Of a stretch of 55,300 nt of DNA, positions 41,466 to 50,369 are shown in pieces. The notes beneath the pieces were generated by a model. That model ran no database searches. It worked only from the letters and a program-made list of their open reading frames with translations, and was not told the origin of the DNA. The stretch comes from JAGAJR01 sp048463395 (lineage in GTDB: Bacteria > Pseudomonadota > Alphaproteobacteria > RF32 > CAG-239). The stretch spans positions 1-55,300 of the forward strand of contig DBFWPL010000031.1 in the NCBI GenBank assembly GCA_048463395.1, in the 5' to 3' direction. The first letter of the stretch is position 1. Each line of letters opens with the position of its first letter. The position numbers and the translations under genes are program-made.

Positions 41466-42485
41466 ATGAAACTTAAATTTCTTATCTGCTGCTTTTTATC
41501 CGTGCTCGTTTCTCAAACTGCGGAGGCTGCCGACGCAGGACTTCGCTACATTACCACCCGTGGAATTGTCCGCTGCGGAACGGATTTGTCTTCCGATTCA
41601 TATGCAAAAAAAGACGAAGACGGAATCTGGAGCGGAATTGATGTTGATTTCTGCAAAGCTTTTTCTTTAGCCGTATTCGGCAGAAGCGACAGATTTGAAA
41701 TGGTTAATGTTTCTTCTTCCGGAGCCGACAAGGCCCTAAAAACCAATAAGATTGACATTATGCTCGGCGGAATGCCTTATTCCGCAAGCACGGAACTTTC
41801 CGGCAAAGCCTCTCCCGCCGCTGTTTTATATTATGACCGGCAGATGTTTCTGGCAAAAAAAATCGACGGAGCAGACTCTATGGAAGCTTACAGGGGAAGC
41901 AAGGTCTGCACGGTTACAAATTCCGAAGATTTAAGCCGTCTTCAGGAATACAGCGACAAGTACAAACTAGACTTTAACCCTTTGCTGTTTCGTTCCGAGA
42001 ACAAAGCCAGAGAAGCGTTTCTGCTCAACCGCTGTCAGATACTTACCGGAAACGCCGTGTATCTGAAAAGCGTCCTTACAAAAAATTATGCCGGAAAAGA
42101 CGATGTTCTCCTATTGCCGGAAACAATCGCCGTCAACCCTGTTTACGCTTATGTTGCCAAAGACAACGTTACACTCCGAATCATCAGCAAATGGATTATC
42201 AACGCTCTTCAGTTGGCTGAAGACAAAGAGGCAACTTCCCAGAATATTAAAGTTTTCATCGGTACAAAAGAAACTTCTACCAGAAACCTGCTGGGCGACA
42301 ATCCTGAATTATGGAATAAGTTCGGACTGAAGCCGGACTGGGTCAGAAAGGCTCTTGCCGAAACAGGTAATTTCGGAGAAATTTATGAAAGAAACCTCGG
42401 CAAAGATTCCGAGCTCGGAATGGAACGCAAAGAAAACAAGCTGATGAAAGACGGCGGACTTATCAGACCGCAACCTTTCTTATAG
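41466..42485 (+). CDS. General L-amino acid-binding periplasmic protein (AapJ-like)
   Basis: 339 aa from ATG 41466; a TTG at 41454 is possible but no clear ribosome site precedes either. Signal peptide (LKFLICCFLSVLVSQTAEA). TTRGIVRCGTDLSS, GIDVDFCKAFSLAVFG and DIMLGGMPYSASTE follow the AapJ pattern. Binds amino acids for an ABC importer; permease genes are not here. Its 3' end overlaps the convergent esterase gene by 23 bases. Confidence 0.85.
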   Translation: MKLKFLICCFLSVLVSQTAEAADAGLRYITTRGIVRCGTDLSSDSYAKKDEDGIWSGIDVDFCKAFSLAVFGRSDRFEMVNVSSSGADKALKTNKIDIMLGGMPYSASTELSGKASPAAVLYYDRQMFLAKKIDGADSMEAYRGSKVCTVTNSEDLSRLQEYSDKYKLDFNPLLFRSENKAREAFLLNRCQILTGNAVYLKSVLTKNYAGKDDVLLLPETIAVNPVYAYVAKDNVTLRIISKWIINALQLAEDKEATSQNIKVFIGTKETSTRNLLGDNPELWNKFGLKPDWVRKALAETGNFGEIYERNLGKDSELGMERKENKLMKDGGLIRPQPFL

Positions 42486-43176
42486 AGTGTTTTTTAATAA
42501 AATTCACCGCCTGTTTTAAACCTTCTTCGCTGATGGTATGCTGTCCGCCGACAACCGTATGGGTGATTACAGAACATCCTATCTGCTCCAGACGGGAACG
42601 GCTGAACTCCATTGCTTCATAACGAACCAATGTATCGGCATCGCCGTGTATCAACAACATATCCGGCGTGGCGTTATGATGTTTCATCAAATAACCATGC
42701 GGGGCTAAAATACCGCTAAAGCTGATGCAGCCGCCAATTTGTTCTTCACGGCTCAGCGAAGTATAAATCGCCAACATTGCCCCTTGTGAAAATCCGCAGA
42801 TATATAAATCCTTATCCTCTAATTGATATTCATTCAGGCACTGGTCGATATACGGGTTCAAATACATGAACGCTTCATTGAAACCATCGCCCATCCGATT
42901 ATAAAAATCGGCACATTCTTCCATGGTGGCAACGGTTTTGCGGGAATCATCCGGATCAAAACGGTGCATGGAATACCACTGGCGTTTGCGTTCGTGAATC
43001 TCACACTGCATCGGAGCCTGCGGAATATGAATTGCCGTGTTGTCCAGATGATCAATTAAATAAAACAGCCTTCTGTCAACAGATGTATCGCTGTCAATAT
43101 ACCCGTGCAGAAATATTACCAATTTTTCCGGATGACCGTTAACATGGGCGACTTCTTCGCTTATCTCATACTTCAT
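42463..43176 (-). CDS. Alpha/beta-hydrolase, phospholipase/carboxylesterase family
   Basis: 237 aa. LVIFLHGYIDSD (oxyanion loop), CGFSQGAMLA (Ser nucleophile), IHGDADTLV (Asp) and GGQHTI (His) give a complete triad in the order of the YpfH/acyl-protein thioesterase group. Cytoplasmic, no signal peptide. Natural substrate unknown; small esters or lysophospholipids are typical of the family. Ends inside the AapJ-like gene on the opposite strand. Confidence 0.88.
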   Translation of the reverse strand: MKYEISEEVAHVNGHPEKLVIFLHGYIDSDTSVDRRLFYLIDHLDNTAIHIPQAPMQCEIHERKRQWYSMHRFDPDDSRKTVATMEECADFYNRMGDGFNEAFMYLNPYIDQCLNEYQLEDKDLYICGFSQGAMLAIYTSLSREEQIGGCISFSGILAPHGYLMKHHNATPDMLLIHGDADTLVRYEAMEFSRSRLEQIGCSVITHTVVGGQHTISEEGLKQAVNFIKKHSIRKVAV

Positions 43177-43282
43177 GGCATAAAACTTTCTTATTTGTTT
43201 TCGCCTTCATACATAAATAAAAAAAATTAAAATGGAGTTAAGTTTTGCGTGAATAAATTGCGATAAATCATTCCTTTAAAAT

Positions 43283-43318
43283 AAAAAATATCTCCCCCTG
43301 CCTTAACAGGGGGAGTAT
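43283..43318 (-). terminator. Terminator of the phage-derived module
   Basis: ACTCCCCCTG / CAGGGGGAGAT with a short loop and ATTTTTTATTTT on the minus strand. It marks the right-hand end of the long minus-strand cluster; 43177-43282 holds nothing else recognisable. Confidence 0.9.
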
Positions 43319-43319
43319 C

Positions 43320-43511
43320 TTATTGAGGATAACGAAATTTTATTTCCTGCCATTTTTCAATGACGTTAATCAAGTCATAGGGAAGTTCTCCGCCTTCCTG
43401 CAAAACCATGTCAAAAGCTTTTAAAATCGCATCCAGCTGTTCGCCGACGGGTAGTTCTTTTTCAAAAGCCCGACGCCGTTTTTCCGCATAAGTCAGTTTT
43501 TGTCTCGGCAT
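43320..43511 (-). CDS. Small phage protein
   Basis: 63 aa: basic N-terminus (QKLTYAEKRRRAFEKE), then LPVGEQLDAILKAFDMVLQEGGELPYDLINVIEKWQEIKFRYPQ. The GEQLDAILKA...KYP-type pattern is common in small proteins encoded near phage tail genes, probably tail-assembly related (recollection, not a named family). Last gene of the module. Confidence 0.7.
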   Translation of the reverse strand: MPRQKLTYAEKRRRAFEKELPVGEQLDAILKAFDMVLQEGGELPYDLINVIEKWQEIKFRYPQ

Positions 43512-43522
43512 TTTTATCTCCC

Positions 43523-43963
43523 TTACTTAATAACCTTGGCCGCAGAATCAACCGTATTCAGCAGTTGCTGCCGCAAACGTTTCTGATAATCCTCGTAAAT
43601 ATCGGAATAACGCTCCTCATATTTGGTATCATCCTGAGCAATATCTTCATAAGCCTTTCGGGCCAGTCCTTGCTGCTGGGCAACCGCAGAACCGCCGACG
43701 GATATTCCCATGCCGCTCAAACGGGCTCTTCTTGAAGACAACTGCTCTTCAAGGATATTCTTTTTGTTTCTTCGGTTTATCTCCTGACTGTTTTTCAGGG
43801 AAATCAACTGCTTATTGAGCATATTTTTGTTATCCGACAATTGTGTCAGCTGCTTACCGACGAATGCCGTCGGAATCAGCGGTGCCGCCATTCCTCCCGT
43901 TTTTATTGTTTTTTTCACGGCATCTCCGACACTGCTTGACGCTATTGATGACAAGCCTCCCAT
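43523..43963 (-). CDS. Putative internal virion / head protein
   Basis: 146 aa. Gly/Ser/Ala-rich N-terminus (GGLSSIASSSVGDAV) with a hydrophobic stretch (GGMAAPLIPTAFVG), then a long coiled coil, LSSRRARLSGMGISVGGSAVAQQQG, and a helical end. Such small Ala/Gln-rich proteins after the tail nozzle gene are often internal virion proteins in podoviruses. It is far shorter than the T7 core proteins. Function assigned by position only. Confidence 0.6.
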   Translation of the reverse strand: MGGLSSIASSSVGDAVKKTIKTGGMAAPLIPTAFVGKQLTQLSDNKNMLNKQLISLKNSQEINRRNKKNILEEQLSSRRARLSGMGISVGGSAVAQQQGLARKAYEDIAQDDTKYEERYSDIYEDYQKRLRQQLLNTVDSAAKVIK

Positions 43964-43977
43964 TTTAGTCTCCTTTC

Positions 43978-45879
43978 TTATCCTTTAACTTTAATTTCCA
44001 ACGCTGCCGAAAGCAAAGTGAACTCCAGCGGTTCATCACTTTTAATGCTCCACAGCGGCTTTTTCATTTCACGTTTCCACCCTATTGATCGCAAACATAC
44101 ATCCCCCGAATAATATGTCGGAGGAGAATCCAGTATAACATCCCGATGAACACGCTTGAGCGGAACCTGAAAATATCCGCAGCCGATATCAATGCAGAAA
44201 GCTCTGGTATTGATCACTCGAAACATTCCCGCAATAATCCGTAACGCTGACGGAGCATAAGGACGCGGGGCATCCAACATAAAAGGAAGCGGTTCTATTA
44301 TGTGCTGATAAGGCATTCCCACGACAATATTTTCCGCTTCATCCAGCAAAGTAATTTTGCCGTCGCAGACAACCTGCTTACCGACACTGAAGCCATCGGC
44401 CATAATCGTGACTTCACTTCCTTCCAAAACATCCAAGCCATTCCATTCTTTTCGGGGTGTTTCAGAATTCAAAACCAAAGTACAATCCGAATAGATTGTT
44501 TTATCAAACTTCTCCAAAAAATAACGGTCGTTTCTAAGCACACAGACATAAACATTCTCCCCGATAACTGCCGCAAACAAAAATTTTCCGTTTGTTTTTA
44601 TCCGGCTCCAAGCGTTGACTTCCTCCGACCGGTATGTGGTCAGGCAAGAAGCACTTCCGTCTTCTTGAAGGACGTATAAAACCGCTTCGTCCGGATTAAA
44701 AACAATATCTGTCGGACGGCTGAGCATATCCGAACTCATCAGAGTCAAATCCTTGGCCTGATAAGCCTGTTCCAAATCCGTATATAAAAATTCCCGCAGC
44801 TGTTTTCCGTTGTATGACACAAAAAGCGTCGCTCCGCCGATCGGCTGCGGCGGAAGATTTTTTTCGGAATAAATTCCGATACTGGTCTGACGATGCAATT
44901 GAATGCTGGACGGGGTAAGAGGATCACCGCTGACCATCCATTCCGCTCCGGTGGTAAAGACCTGGAGGTGGCGGCTTGAGACAACGGCTTTGACAGCGTT
45001 AACCTGATCGGACAGAATGGCAAATTCTATTGCCTCGTCATCTTTTCCCTCGCCTAAGTCAAAATTAAACAAATCCGACGACTTTGACAGCCACAAGCGA
45101 TTGGGCAGACTTTTTGATCCGCCGATAACCATTCTGTCCTGATGAAATGTTACCGAAGACGGATAGCCCCTCTTTTTTGAAAAGGAACTTTCCTCCCAAT
45201 CTTCCGTCTCTTTTACGGACGTGAGCGTTTTTTTGACAACACCGCTTAGCGTTCTGGCATTCGTATATTGCGTTACCTCCACCAACCCGCCGTTGATTTT
45301 TATCAGGCTGCCGACATAATCTTCATCAAAAATCTCGTTGGCTGCCGTAATATTTATCGTTCCGGAAGAACCGCTGGTGTTTATTTTTTCCTTATATTTG
45401 AAAAAATTATAGTAAGGACAGTAAACAAAACCGTTTTCCGTATAAAACTGCCATTCGTCAATTTCCCACGTATCGTCTTTATTCCGGCTTATCTGTTGCG
45501 GCGGAACATCCGGTGTTACAATCAGCAACGTATCTGCACTCTGCGTCCAATTCAGACGGCTGAGATGTTCTTCTTTCCACGGTGCCGCCAATTCGGCAAT
45601 ACACTCATCGTTTTTATAAACTCTTATCTTAGAATCCATAACACATATCAAATAAATCTGCTCGGTATTAAACTCAAAAGGAATCAACTTTGCCGGCATG
45701 GGCAATTCTTCCACAAAACGGGTGCCATATCTTCTGGAGACGCCCCCGGTCGGCTGAATAATCACATTTTCCAGACGGGACGCTCCATTCTCAAAAATTT
45801 TCAAATCACCGCGGCCGAACAGATTTTCCGACACCTGACCGGAAGTAAAGTTTGTTTTGACAGAAACCATATTATTCAT
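43978..45879 (-). CDS. Podovirus tail nozzle/tail tubular protein B-like
   Basis: 633 aa, mostly beta-rich. The start (VKTNFTSGQVSENLFGRGDLKIFENGASRLENVIIQPTGGVSRRYGTRFVEEL) is typical of gp12-type nozzle proteins that close the short tail, and IPFEFNTEQIYLICVMDSKIRVYKN continues the pattern. VTFHQDRMVIGGSKSLPNRLWLSK is another conserved stretch of the group. It overlaps the adaptor gene by four bases, the order expected for tail tubular A then B. Confidence 0.82.
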   Translation of the reverse strand: MNNMVSVKTNFTSGQVSENLFGRGDLKIFENGASRLENVIIQPTGGVSRRYGTRFVEELPMPAKLIPFEFNTEQIYLICVMDSKIRVYKNDECIAELAAPWKEEHLSRLNWTQSADTLLIVTPDVPPQQISRNKDDTWEIDEWQFYTENGFVYCPYYNFFKYKEKINTSGSSGTINITAANEIFDEDYVGSLIKINGGLVEVTQYTNARTLSGVVKKTLTSVKETEDWEESSFSKKRGYPSSVTFHQDRMVIGGSKSLPNRLWLSKSSDLFNFDLGEGKDDEAIEFAILSDQVNAVKAVVSSRHLQVFTTGAEWMVSGDPLTPSSIQLHRQTSIGIYSEKNLPPQPIGGATLFVSYNGKQLREFLYTDLEQAYQAKDLTLMSSDMLSRPTDIVFNPDEAVLYVLQEDGSASCLTTYRSEEVNAWSRIKTNGKFLFAAVIGENVYVCVLRNDRYFLEKFDKTIYSDCTLVLNSETPRKEWNGLDVLEGSEVTIMADGFSVGKQVVCDGKITLLDEAENIVVGMPYQHIIEPLPFMLDAPRPYAPSALRIIAGMFRVINTRAFCIDIGCGYFQVPLKRVHRDVILDSPPTYYSGDVCLRSIGWKREMKKPLWSIKSDEPLEFTLLSAALEIKVKG

Positions 45880-46445
45880 CGTCTGGCCTCCACCAAAGTA
45901 TAGTCTTCAAAGCACGACGGCGTCGCCTGTTGAGCATCGGTTAAGCGGGCCTTGGCAATCAAATCATCGCTGATTTTGGCAAGCATTTCCGCCCGGCTGG
46001 TACTCTCCGTCAGCGGCAGGCAAAACTCTGCAGCAAGTTTGGCAACCAACGCCTCACAGAAAAAGGGCGGAAACAGACTTTCCGCCGGACGAAAAATATA
46101 AGTCAGAACAACTTCACTTTTGTTTGTATGCAGACGATTTTCATTTATCGCATATTCTATTCCCTGCCCCCGTCCGCCTTCACCGGCAGAAATCACCCTT
46201 AAAAAATCATTCGGGAGAAGATAGGCATAGCTGTAATCGGCTACCGGCTTATCTGCCAAACGCTGCAACTTTTTCTGAGCCACGGCAAATTTCCACGGAT
46301 AAGACGATAAAAGACTGTCTCGCACCAACGGATATAATGCCGACGCAATTTCCGCCTCGGCGGTTCCGTCTCCGTAAGACGTTATACTCTCCGCTCCGAG
46401 TTTGAGCAACGCATTGGAGCAAATACTTAAATCCGTATAATTCAT
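45876..46445 (-). CDS. Podovirus head-tail adaptor / tail tubular protein A-like
   Basis: 189 aa. LSICSNALLKLGAESITSYGDGTAEAEIASALYPLVRDSLLSSYPWKFA is the characteristic beginning of gp11-like proteins, and YAYLLPNDFLRVIS follows as expected. These form the ring between portal and nozzle. Overlaps the nozzle gene by four bases. A terminator precedes it. Confidence 0.85.
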   Translation of the reverse strand: MNYTDLSICSNALLKLGAESITSYGDGTAEAEIASALYPLVRDSLLSSYPWKFAVAQKKLQRLADKPVADYSYAYLLPNDFLRVISAGEGGRGQGIEYAINENRLHTNKSEVVLTYIFRPAESLFPPFFCEALVAKLAAEFCLPLTESTSRAEMLAKISDDLIAKARLTDAQQATPSCFEDYTLVEARR

Positions 46446-46459
46446 TTAATTTTTCCAAT

Positions 46460-46492
46460 CATAAAAAACGGGGCTGCCAAAGACAGCCCCTT
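46460..46492 (-). terminator. Terminator after the capsid/decoration genes
   Basis: GGGGCTG / CAGCCCC around a 7-nt loop, then TTTTTTAT on the minus strand. Position after capsid and before tail genes recalls the T-phi terminator after gene 10 of T7, which raises capsid output. Confidence 0.85.
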
Positions 46493-46524
46493 GCCAAATT
46501 CCAATAGATATATCAATAAAAAAA

Positions 46525-46791
46525 TTATGCTCCGGCAGAAGCAGACGCCGTCATATTGCTGACGGAAACAACTCCGTCTTCAACATTTCCGACACTAAAA
46601 ATGCCGTTTTCAATCGCCGCCTCGTTATTGGCAACGATTAAAATCATATCCCCTTTGCGGACAAACGGAGCAGTATCGTTAAAATATCCCGTTTCCTCGA
46701 TTGAGGATAAAGCATCAGCCGAAGCATAGTTCCATAATGTGAAACCGTTGGCATAGGCCATTACGCTAAAATTCTTACTATTAAAAGCCAT
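46525..46791 (-). CDS. Small capsid-associated (decoration-type) phage protein
   Basis: 88 aa. FTLWNYASADALSSIEETGYFNDTAPFVRKGDMILIVANN resembles short proteins found directly after podovirus-like capsid genes; RKGDMI is their typical motif. Ala/Ser-rich end. Likely decorates or stabilises the head (inference from position). AAGGAGAAAACA precedes the ATG. Confidence 0.7.
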   Translation of the reverse strand: MAFNSKNFSVMAYANGFTLWNYASADALSSIEETGYFNDTAPFVRKGDMILIVANNEAAIENGIFSVGNVEDGVVSVSNMTASASAGA

Positions 46792-46812
46792 TGTTTTCTC
46801 CTTTCTGTAAAA

Positions 46813-47652
46813 TTATGCCGTTACGGCTGCGGCTTCTTTGCACTTAATGCGGACAACACCGCTTTCATCAATCAGACAAGCCCCCTGGCTCATCATATTG
46901 TTAATGAAGTGTGCCGCATGGTCGCCATGCCATGTGATGTCGGTTTTGACATCCTGTCCGGACGCATGACCGACTGCCGTTTTATGAAAAATAAAGCAAT
47001 CCCTCTGTGTTCCGTTCAAAGGCAATCCCGTATGCATAATCCAGTTAATTCTAAGCCATTTGCGGCATTCCGTTCCCTTTAAAAACGGAAGATTGTCTCC
47101 GGCGTAATCAGAACTTGAAAATTCCGGAATATTCAACAAAGCATTCCACTGATGCGGACCGACCAAACCGAAACGCTGTCCGTCATCCGGCACATTGTTT
47201 TCGTTTAACTTGGCAAAAGCGTCTAAAATGTCTTTTTTAGACATGACTTTGGTATAATCACCGACATCATTTCCGGATGAAGCTTTTGCCAATGCACCGA
47301 TAATCAACTCGTCGGTTTTTCTGCCCAGAGCATAGGCACCAGAATTGGCAATCACTCTTCTTTCATCAATGCTGATTTTTAATTCATCCAAAGCGTCAAC
47401 CCAATCGCCGGCGTAGTAATCCTGCAACTCGCATTCTACCGGTGTATGGTCCAAGCTCATGACCGGAACCAGACCGTGGCGGGCTTTTTGTGAAGCAATG
47501 CCCTTACCCACTTTCTGGAAGACGGTGGATGAGCCTTTGACATCGTTTTTGTAACGAACGGTATCCCTGAGTTTGGAACCGGATTGTTGATAAGCCAGAT
47601 GGACATCGGCCTCAAATTGTTTGATAAAAGATTCACTTACTTTTGTAGACAT
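46813..47652 (-). CDS. Major capsid protein
   Basis: 279 aa. SFIKQFEADVHLAYQQSGSKLRDTVRYKNDVKGSSTVFQKVGKGIA and DDYYAGDW-like LQDYYAGDWVDALDELKISIDERRVIAN are characteristic of the capsid group found with podovirus-like modules. GLVGPHQWNALLNIPEFSSSDYAG follows. An HK97-type fold is expected from the family. Preceded by a scaffold gene and a terminator hairpin, so it may have its own promoter. GGAG before the ATG. Confidence 0.85.
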   Translation of the reverse strand: MSTKVSESFIKQFEADVHLAYQQSGSKLRDTVRYKNDVKGSSTVFQKVGKGIASQKARHGLVPVMSLDHTPVECELQDYYAGDWVDALDELKISIDERRVIANSGAYALGRKTDELIIGALAKASSGNDVGDYTKVMSKKDILDAFAKLNENNVPDDGQRFGLVGPHQWNALLNIPEFSSSDYAGDNLPFLKGTECRKWLRINWIMHTGLPLNGTQRDCFIFHKTAVGHASGQDVKTDITWHGDHAAHFINNMMSQGACLIDESGVVRIKCKEAAAVTA

Positions 47653-47681
47653 ATTTATTTCTCCATTGATAAATTTTTATA

Positions 47682-47712
47682 ATAAAAAACCCCGAGGATT
47701 TACTTCTCAGGG
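47682..47712 (-). terminator. Terminator between scaffold and capsid genes
   Basis: CCCTGAG / CTCGGGG-type stem with the scaffold stop codon in its loop, then TTTTTTATT on the minus strand. Separates early head genes from the capsid. Confidence 0.75.
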
Positions 47713-48401
47713 TATAATTTCTCAAAACCGTTGGTGATTTTGGCGATGTAGGATTTGTCCTTATCCCGCCAATATCTCGGATCTTCCATCATCTTGCGGA
47801 GCTTGTCTTCACTCAGTTCTTCCTCCGCAAAACCGTCTTTACCCAATCCCGGTTCATTGGATGACATCATCTTATAGAGGGCAATCACGCCTTCGGAAGT
47901 TGTCCCTAAAGCATCATAAAGTTCCGGACGAAGATTGCTTTTCGCCCAAGTTGAAATCTGACGGGAAATTTCGTTGAAACGTTCCTGTCCGCCGAAATAT
48001 CTTACCAGTTTTTCCAACTGTTTCTGAGCTTCAAAATTAACCGTCAATTGGTCGATGACCGGAATCACCCGTTCATTGGCAAGGTCATAAACCAACTGTG
48101 CCTGCTCATTGCTGAAACCGCATTGATGAAATCTTTTCAAAATTTCATCATCCCTTCCCAAAACCGGATTTGGAATTTTGATTTCATATTTGTCATAACT
48201 TTCCGGAATGTTTCTGACATTTCCTTCAACCAGATTACTGTCTCCGGCGGCCAGTTCATTATAAGCCGCAGCCAGTTCCTCCACCTTCACTTCTCCGGTA
48301 GAGGCGTCATAAAATTTCTCCGGCAGGTTATATCTGCGGAGAGAGGAAGGCTGTTTGCCGTCCGGACGTTCCAACAGATTTTCCGTTTTGTTCTCGTTCA
48401 T
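47700..48401 (-). CDS. Putative capsid scaffolding/assembly protein
   Basis: 233 aa, acidic and helical. The middle (LKRFHQCGFSNEQAQLVYDLANERVIPVIDQL) and VRYFGGQERFNEISRQISTWAKSNLRPELYDAL follow the pattern of T7 gp9-like scaffold proteins. The C-terminus (DPRYWRDKDKSYIAKITNGFEKLYP) is also typical. Position between portal and capsid supports this. Would guide procapsid assembly and then leave the head. Confidence 0.75.
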   Translation of the reverse strand: MNENKTENLLERPDGKQPSSLRRYNLPEKFYDASTGEVKVEELAAAYNELAAGDSNLVEGNVRNIPESYDKYEIKIPNPVLGRDDEILKRFHQCGFSNEQAQLVYDLANERVIPVIDQLTVNFEAQKQLEKLVRYFGGQERFNEISRQISTWAKSNLRPELYDALGTTSEGVIALYKMMSSNEPGLGKDGFAEEELSEDKLRKMMEDPRYWRDKDKSYIAKITNGFEKLYPEK

Positions 48402-48421
48402 AAATTTTCCTTTCTAAAAAA

Positions 48422-48646
48422 TTATTGATGATTATTCAGGAGCGAAAAAATATAACCTATTAAGTTCCGCTGCCCTTCCAGATGTCTTAATTCATCCGTG
48501 GTGCAATCCGGTCCGAGATACCGCTCCATGGTTATTCTTTTTAAAAATGAAAGGACAATGCGTCCTTCCCGGCTGCCAAAACATTTGACAAACGACGTTT
48601 TGATTTCTTCATCCGTCATTTTGCTTGTATCATACAGCCCCTGCAT
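48422..48646 (-). CDS. Hypothetical phage protein, 74 aa
   Basis: Start at 48646 is set by GGAGGCGACAA directly before the ATG, inside the end of the portal gene (17-base overlap). A reading from 48673 has no ribosome site. DTSKMTDEEIKTSFVKCFGSREGRIVLSFLKRITMERYLGPDCTTDELRHLEGQRN is probably helical; small proteins with a REGRxVLxxL-type segment occur here in related phages, function unknown. Confidence 0.7.
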   Translation of the reverse strand: MQGLYDTSKMTDEEIKTSFVKCFGSREGRIVLSFLKRITMERYLGPDCTTDELRHLEGQRNLIGYIFSLLNNHQ

Positions 48647-50138
48647 TTGTCGCCTCCGGTTTGGTTTCAACAATCAAGTTAGCGGGAACATTTAAAGTCT
48701 TGCCGAGCCATTTTGCCGCCTCAAAAAGATTGACGGCGGACATTCCCTGCTCGCCAAGCGTTGCCACTAAGTTTATCCACTCTGATATGTTTCCCACATC
48801 TTTGCGTGCCTGTACCAAAGCCAAAGGCGATTTGTACTGCAGATCAACAATTTTGCCGTCAAGGTCAAAATTCTTGATGTCTCCCCGTCTTCTCAAAATA
48901 TGAAAAGCTCTTTTCAGAAGCGGGGTTAAAAGCTCAGTTTGAAGTCTTCCGAAACTGGCTCCCAAAATACGGGCCATTTCCGCCGACCGTTCCAAAACCT
49001 CGGTCGCGGTCATTGACGGGCTTTCAACCTGAGCAAGTCTGTCTGCCAACAGGGCATGGTTGATGCGTTTCCGCAAATCTTCCAATACCAGTTGGGATAT
49101 ATCAAATTTTCCGGGAGCCTCCAGAGGGGTCAGGCCTTTGGAACCCACCGCCTTGGGAATAATCGCTCCGGGAACAAGTTTTATGTTGGCCGGATTTAGA
49201 ATCCCGTCATCATCCGCCTGCCAAATTCCGGTTACCGAAATTGACGCGTTTTTCAAAATCAGTTCCACAACCTTATTGGCGGTTTTGATGTCAGGAAGTG
49301 CTTTCATTACCGGAGAGCGTCCGTAAATTTCCCCCGGAGCTTTCAGCCAGCGGAAATTAATAAAAGGAGACGTTTCAAAAACCCCTTCTTTTAAAATCCA
49401 ACTTTCCGTCCCCGGATTATCTTCATTCATAATAAACGCCGTGTAGTCATATCCCATGGCTCCTCCGGCATAATTGCGAGGCATAACGGCTTCTATGAGA
49501 TTAAACTTAAAGCTTCTGTCTTCCCAACTGCGTTCCATAACCTCCGGAGGAACTTCCGCTTCTGGAAAACGCATTTTTATTCCGTCCAAGGTTATCTGTG
49601 AACGACGAAAAGTCGTATCTATTCTTCCGTCGGTACTTTCTTCCATGGCAATCTCCCGCAGCGGAACAGCATAAAATCTGAATGCCGTCGCCTCTCCCAA
49701 AGGGGCTTCTTCAAACATCAGGCAAGCCGTACCGGCAATTATCAAGTCCAGATAACACTGATGGATTTCTACGGCAAAATTTGAATGCTCAAAGTTTTGC
49801 AGCATAATATCCGAGGTTTGTTCCAACAAGCCGGAAATTTGTTCTTTTTCGGAATCGTTCAATTCGTTTCCGGCTCGCAGACCAAACCATTTTGCCCAAG
49901 ACGGAGTCAACTCCGCCAATAACGAAGAAGCCAATTGATCAACCGCATCGGGAGCCGTACCGTCAAACAGATGAATATTTTTCTTGGCTCCGTAATCGTT
50001 TTGTTGAACGGAATGGCTGACATTTTCTCTCTGCGGAAACGCATATTCATAACATTCCTGCCAATGCGGTTCCCAATATTGCTTTCTTTCCGCCGCTTTT
50101 TTATAGCGTTCGACCAGTTTTTCCGTTTTGTTTTCCAT
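48630..50138 (-). CDS. Portal (head-to-tail connector) protein, T7 gp8-like
   Basis: 502 aa. The start (LVERYKKAAERKQYWEPHWQECYEYAFPQRENV) is the typical N-terminus of podovirus connectors, followed by HLFDGTAPDAVDQLASSLLAELTPSWAKWFGL and, later, QVESPSMTATEVLERSAEMARILGASFGRLQTELLTPLL. Forms the dodecameric DNA channel. Complete length. Upstream is the lysis region. Confidence 0.88.
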   Translation of the reverse strand: MENKTEKLVERYKKAAERKQYWEPHWQECYEYAFPQRENVSHSVQQNDYGAKKNIHLFDGTAPDAVDQLASSLLAELTPSWAKWFGLRAGNELNDSEKEQISGLLEQTSDIMLQNFEHSNFAVEIHQCYLDLIIAGTACLMFEEAPLGEATAFRFYAVPLREIAMEESTDGRIDTTFRRSQITLDGIKMRFPEAEVPPEVMERSWEDRSFKFNLIEAVMPRNYAGGAMGYDYTAFIMNEDNPGTESWILKEGVFETSPFINFRWLKAPGEIYGRSPVMKALPDIKTANKVVELILKNASISVTGIWQADDDGILNPANIKLVPGAIIPKAVGSKGLTPLEAPGKFDISQLVLEDLRKRINHALLADRLAQVESPSMTATEVLERSAEMARILGASFGRLQTELLTPLLKRAFHILRRRGDIKNFDLDGKIVDLQYKSPLALVQARKDVGNISEWINLVATLGEQGMSAVNLFEAAKWLGKTLNVPANLIVETKPEATNAGAV

Positions 50139-50140
50139 GA

Positions 50141-50356
50141 TTATTCTCCAAGCAGTTTCTTACGCTGAAGATTGTTTTCTTTCTCTCCCAGCAAACCGGC
50201 GTAAGAGGTTTTGATATTTCCTTCCCAGCCTCTTCTTTGGCGTTCCAATGCTTTCTTACGCTCTTCTTCCGCCTGCTGTTTGGCAATTTCCGCAGAATTA
50301 TCGACAATAATCGGCGTTGATGACGACGGGGCACTAAATCTAAATACTCCTCCCAT
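50141..50356 (-). CDS. Small coiled-coil phage protein
   Basis: 71 aa. GGVFRFSAPSSSTPIIVDNSAEIAKQQAEEERKKALERQRRGWEGNIKTSYAGLLG: a Ser/Pro N-terminus, a charged coiled coil, then a conserved-looking RGWxGxIxTSxxGLL segment seen in small proteins of alphaproteobacterial phages (recollection). Function unknown. Ends 2 bases before the portal start. Confidence 0.65.
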   Translation of the reverse strand: MGGVFRFSAPSSSTPIIVDNSAEIAKQQAEEERKKALERQRRGWEGNIKTSYAGLLGEKENNLQRKKLLGE

Positions 50357-50369
50357 GTTTTTTCCTTTC

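Noticed and set aside
43177..43290. Prophage attachment site next to the esterase gene
   Set aside because: No tRNA, integrase or direct repeat pair could be matched to the other side of the module within the window.
45268..45903. 211-codon frame opposite the tail nozzle gene
   Set aside because: Antisense shadow; the phage gene on the other strand is coherent.
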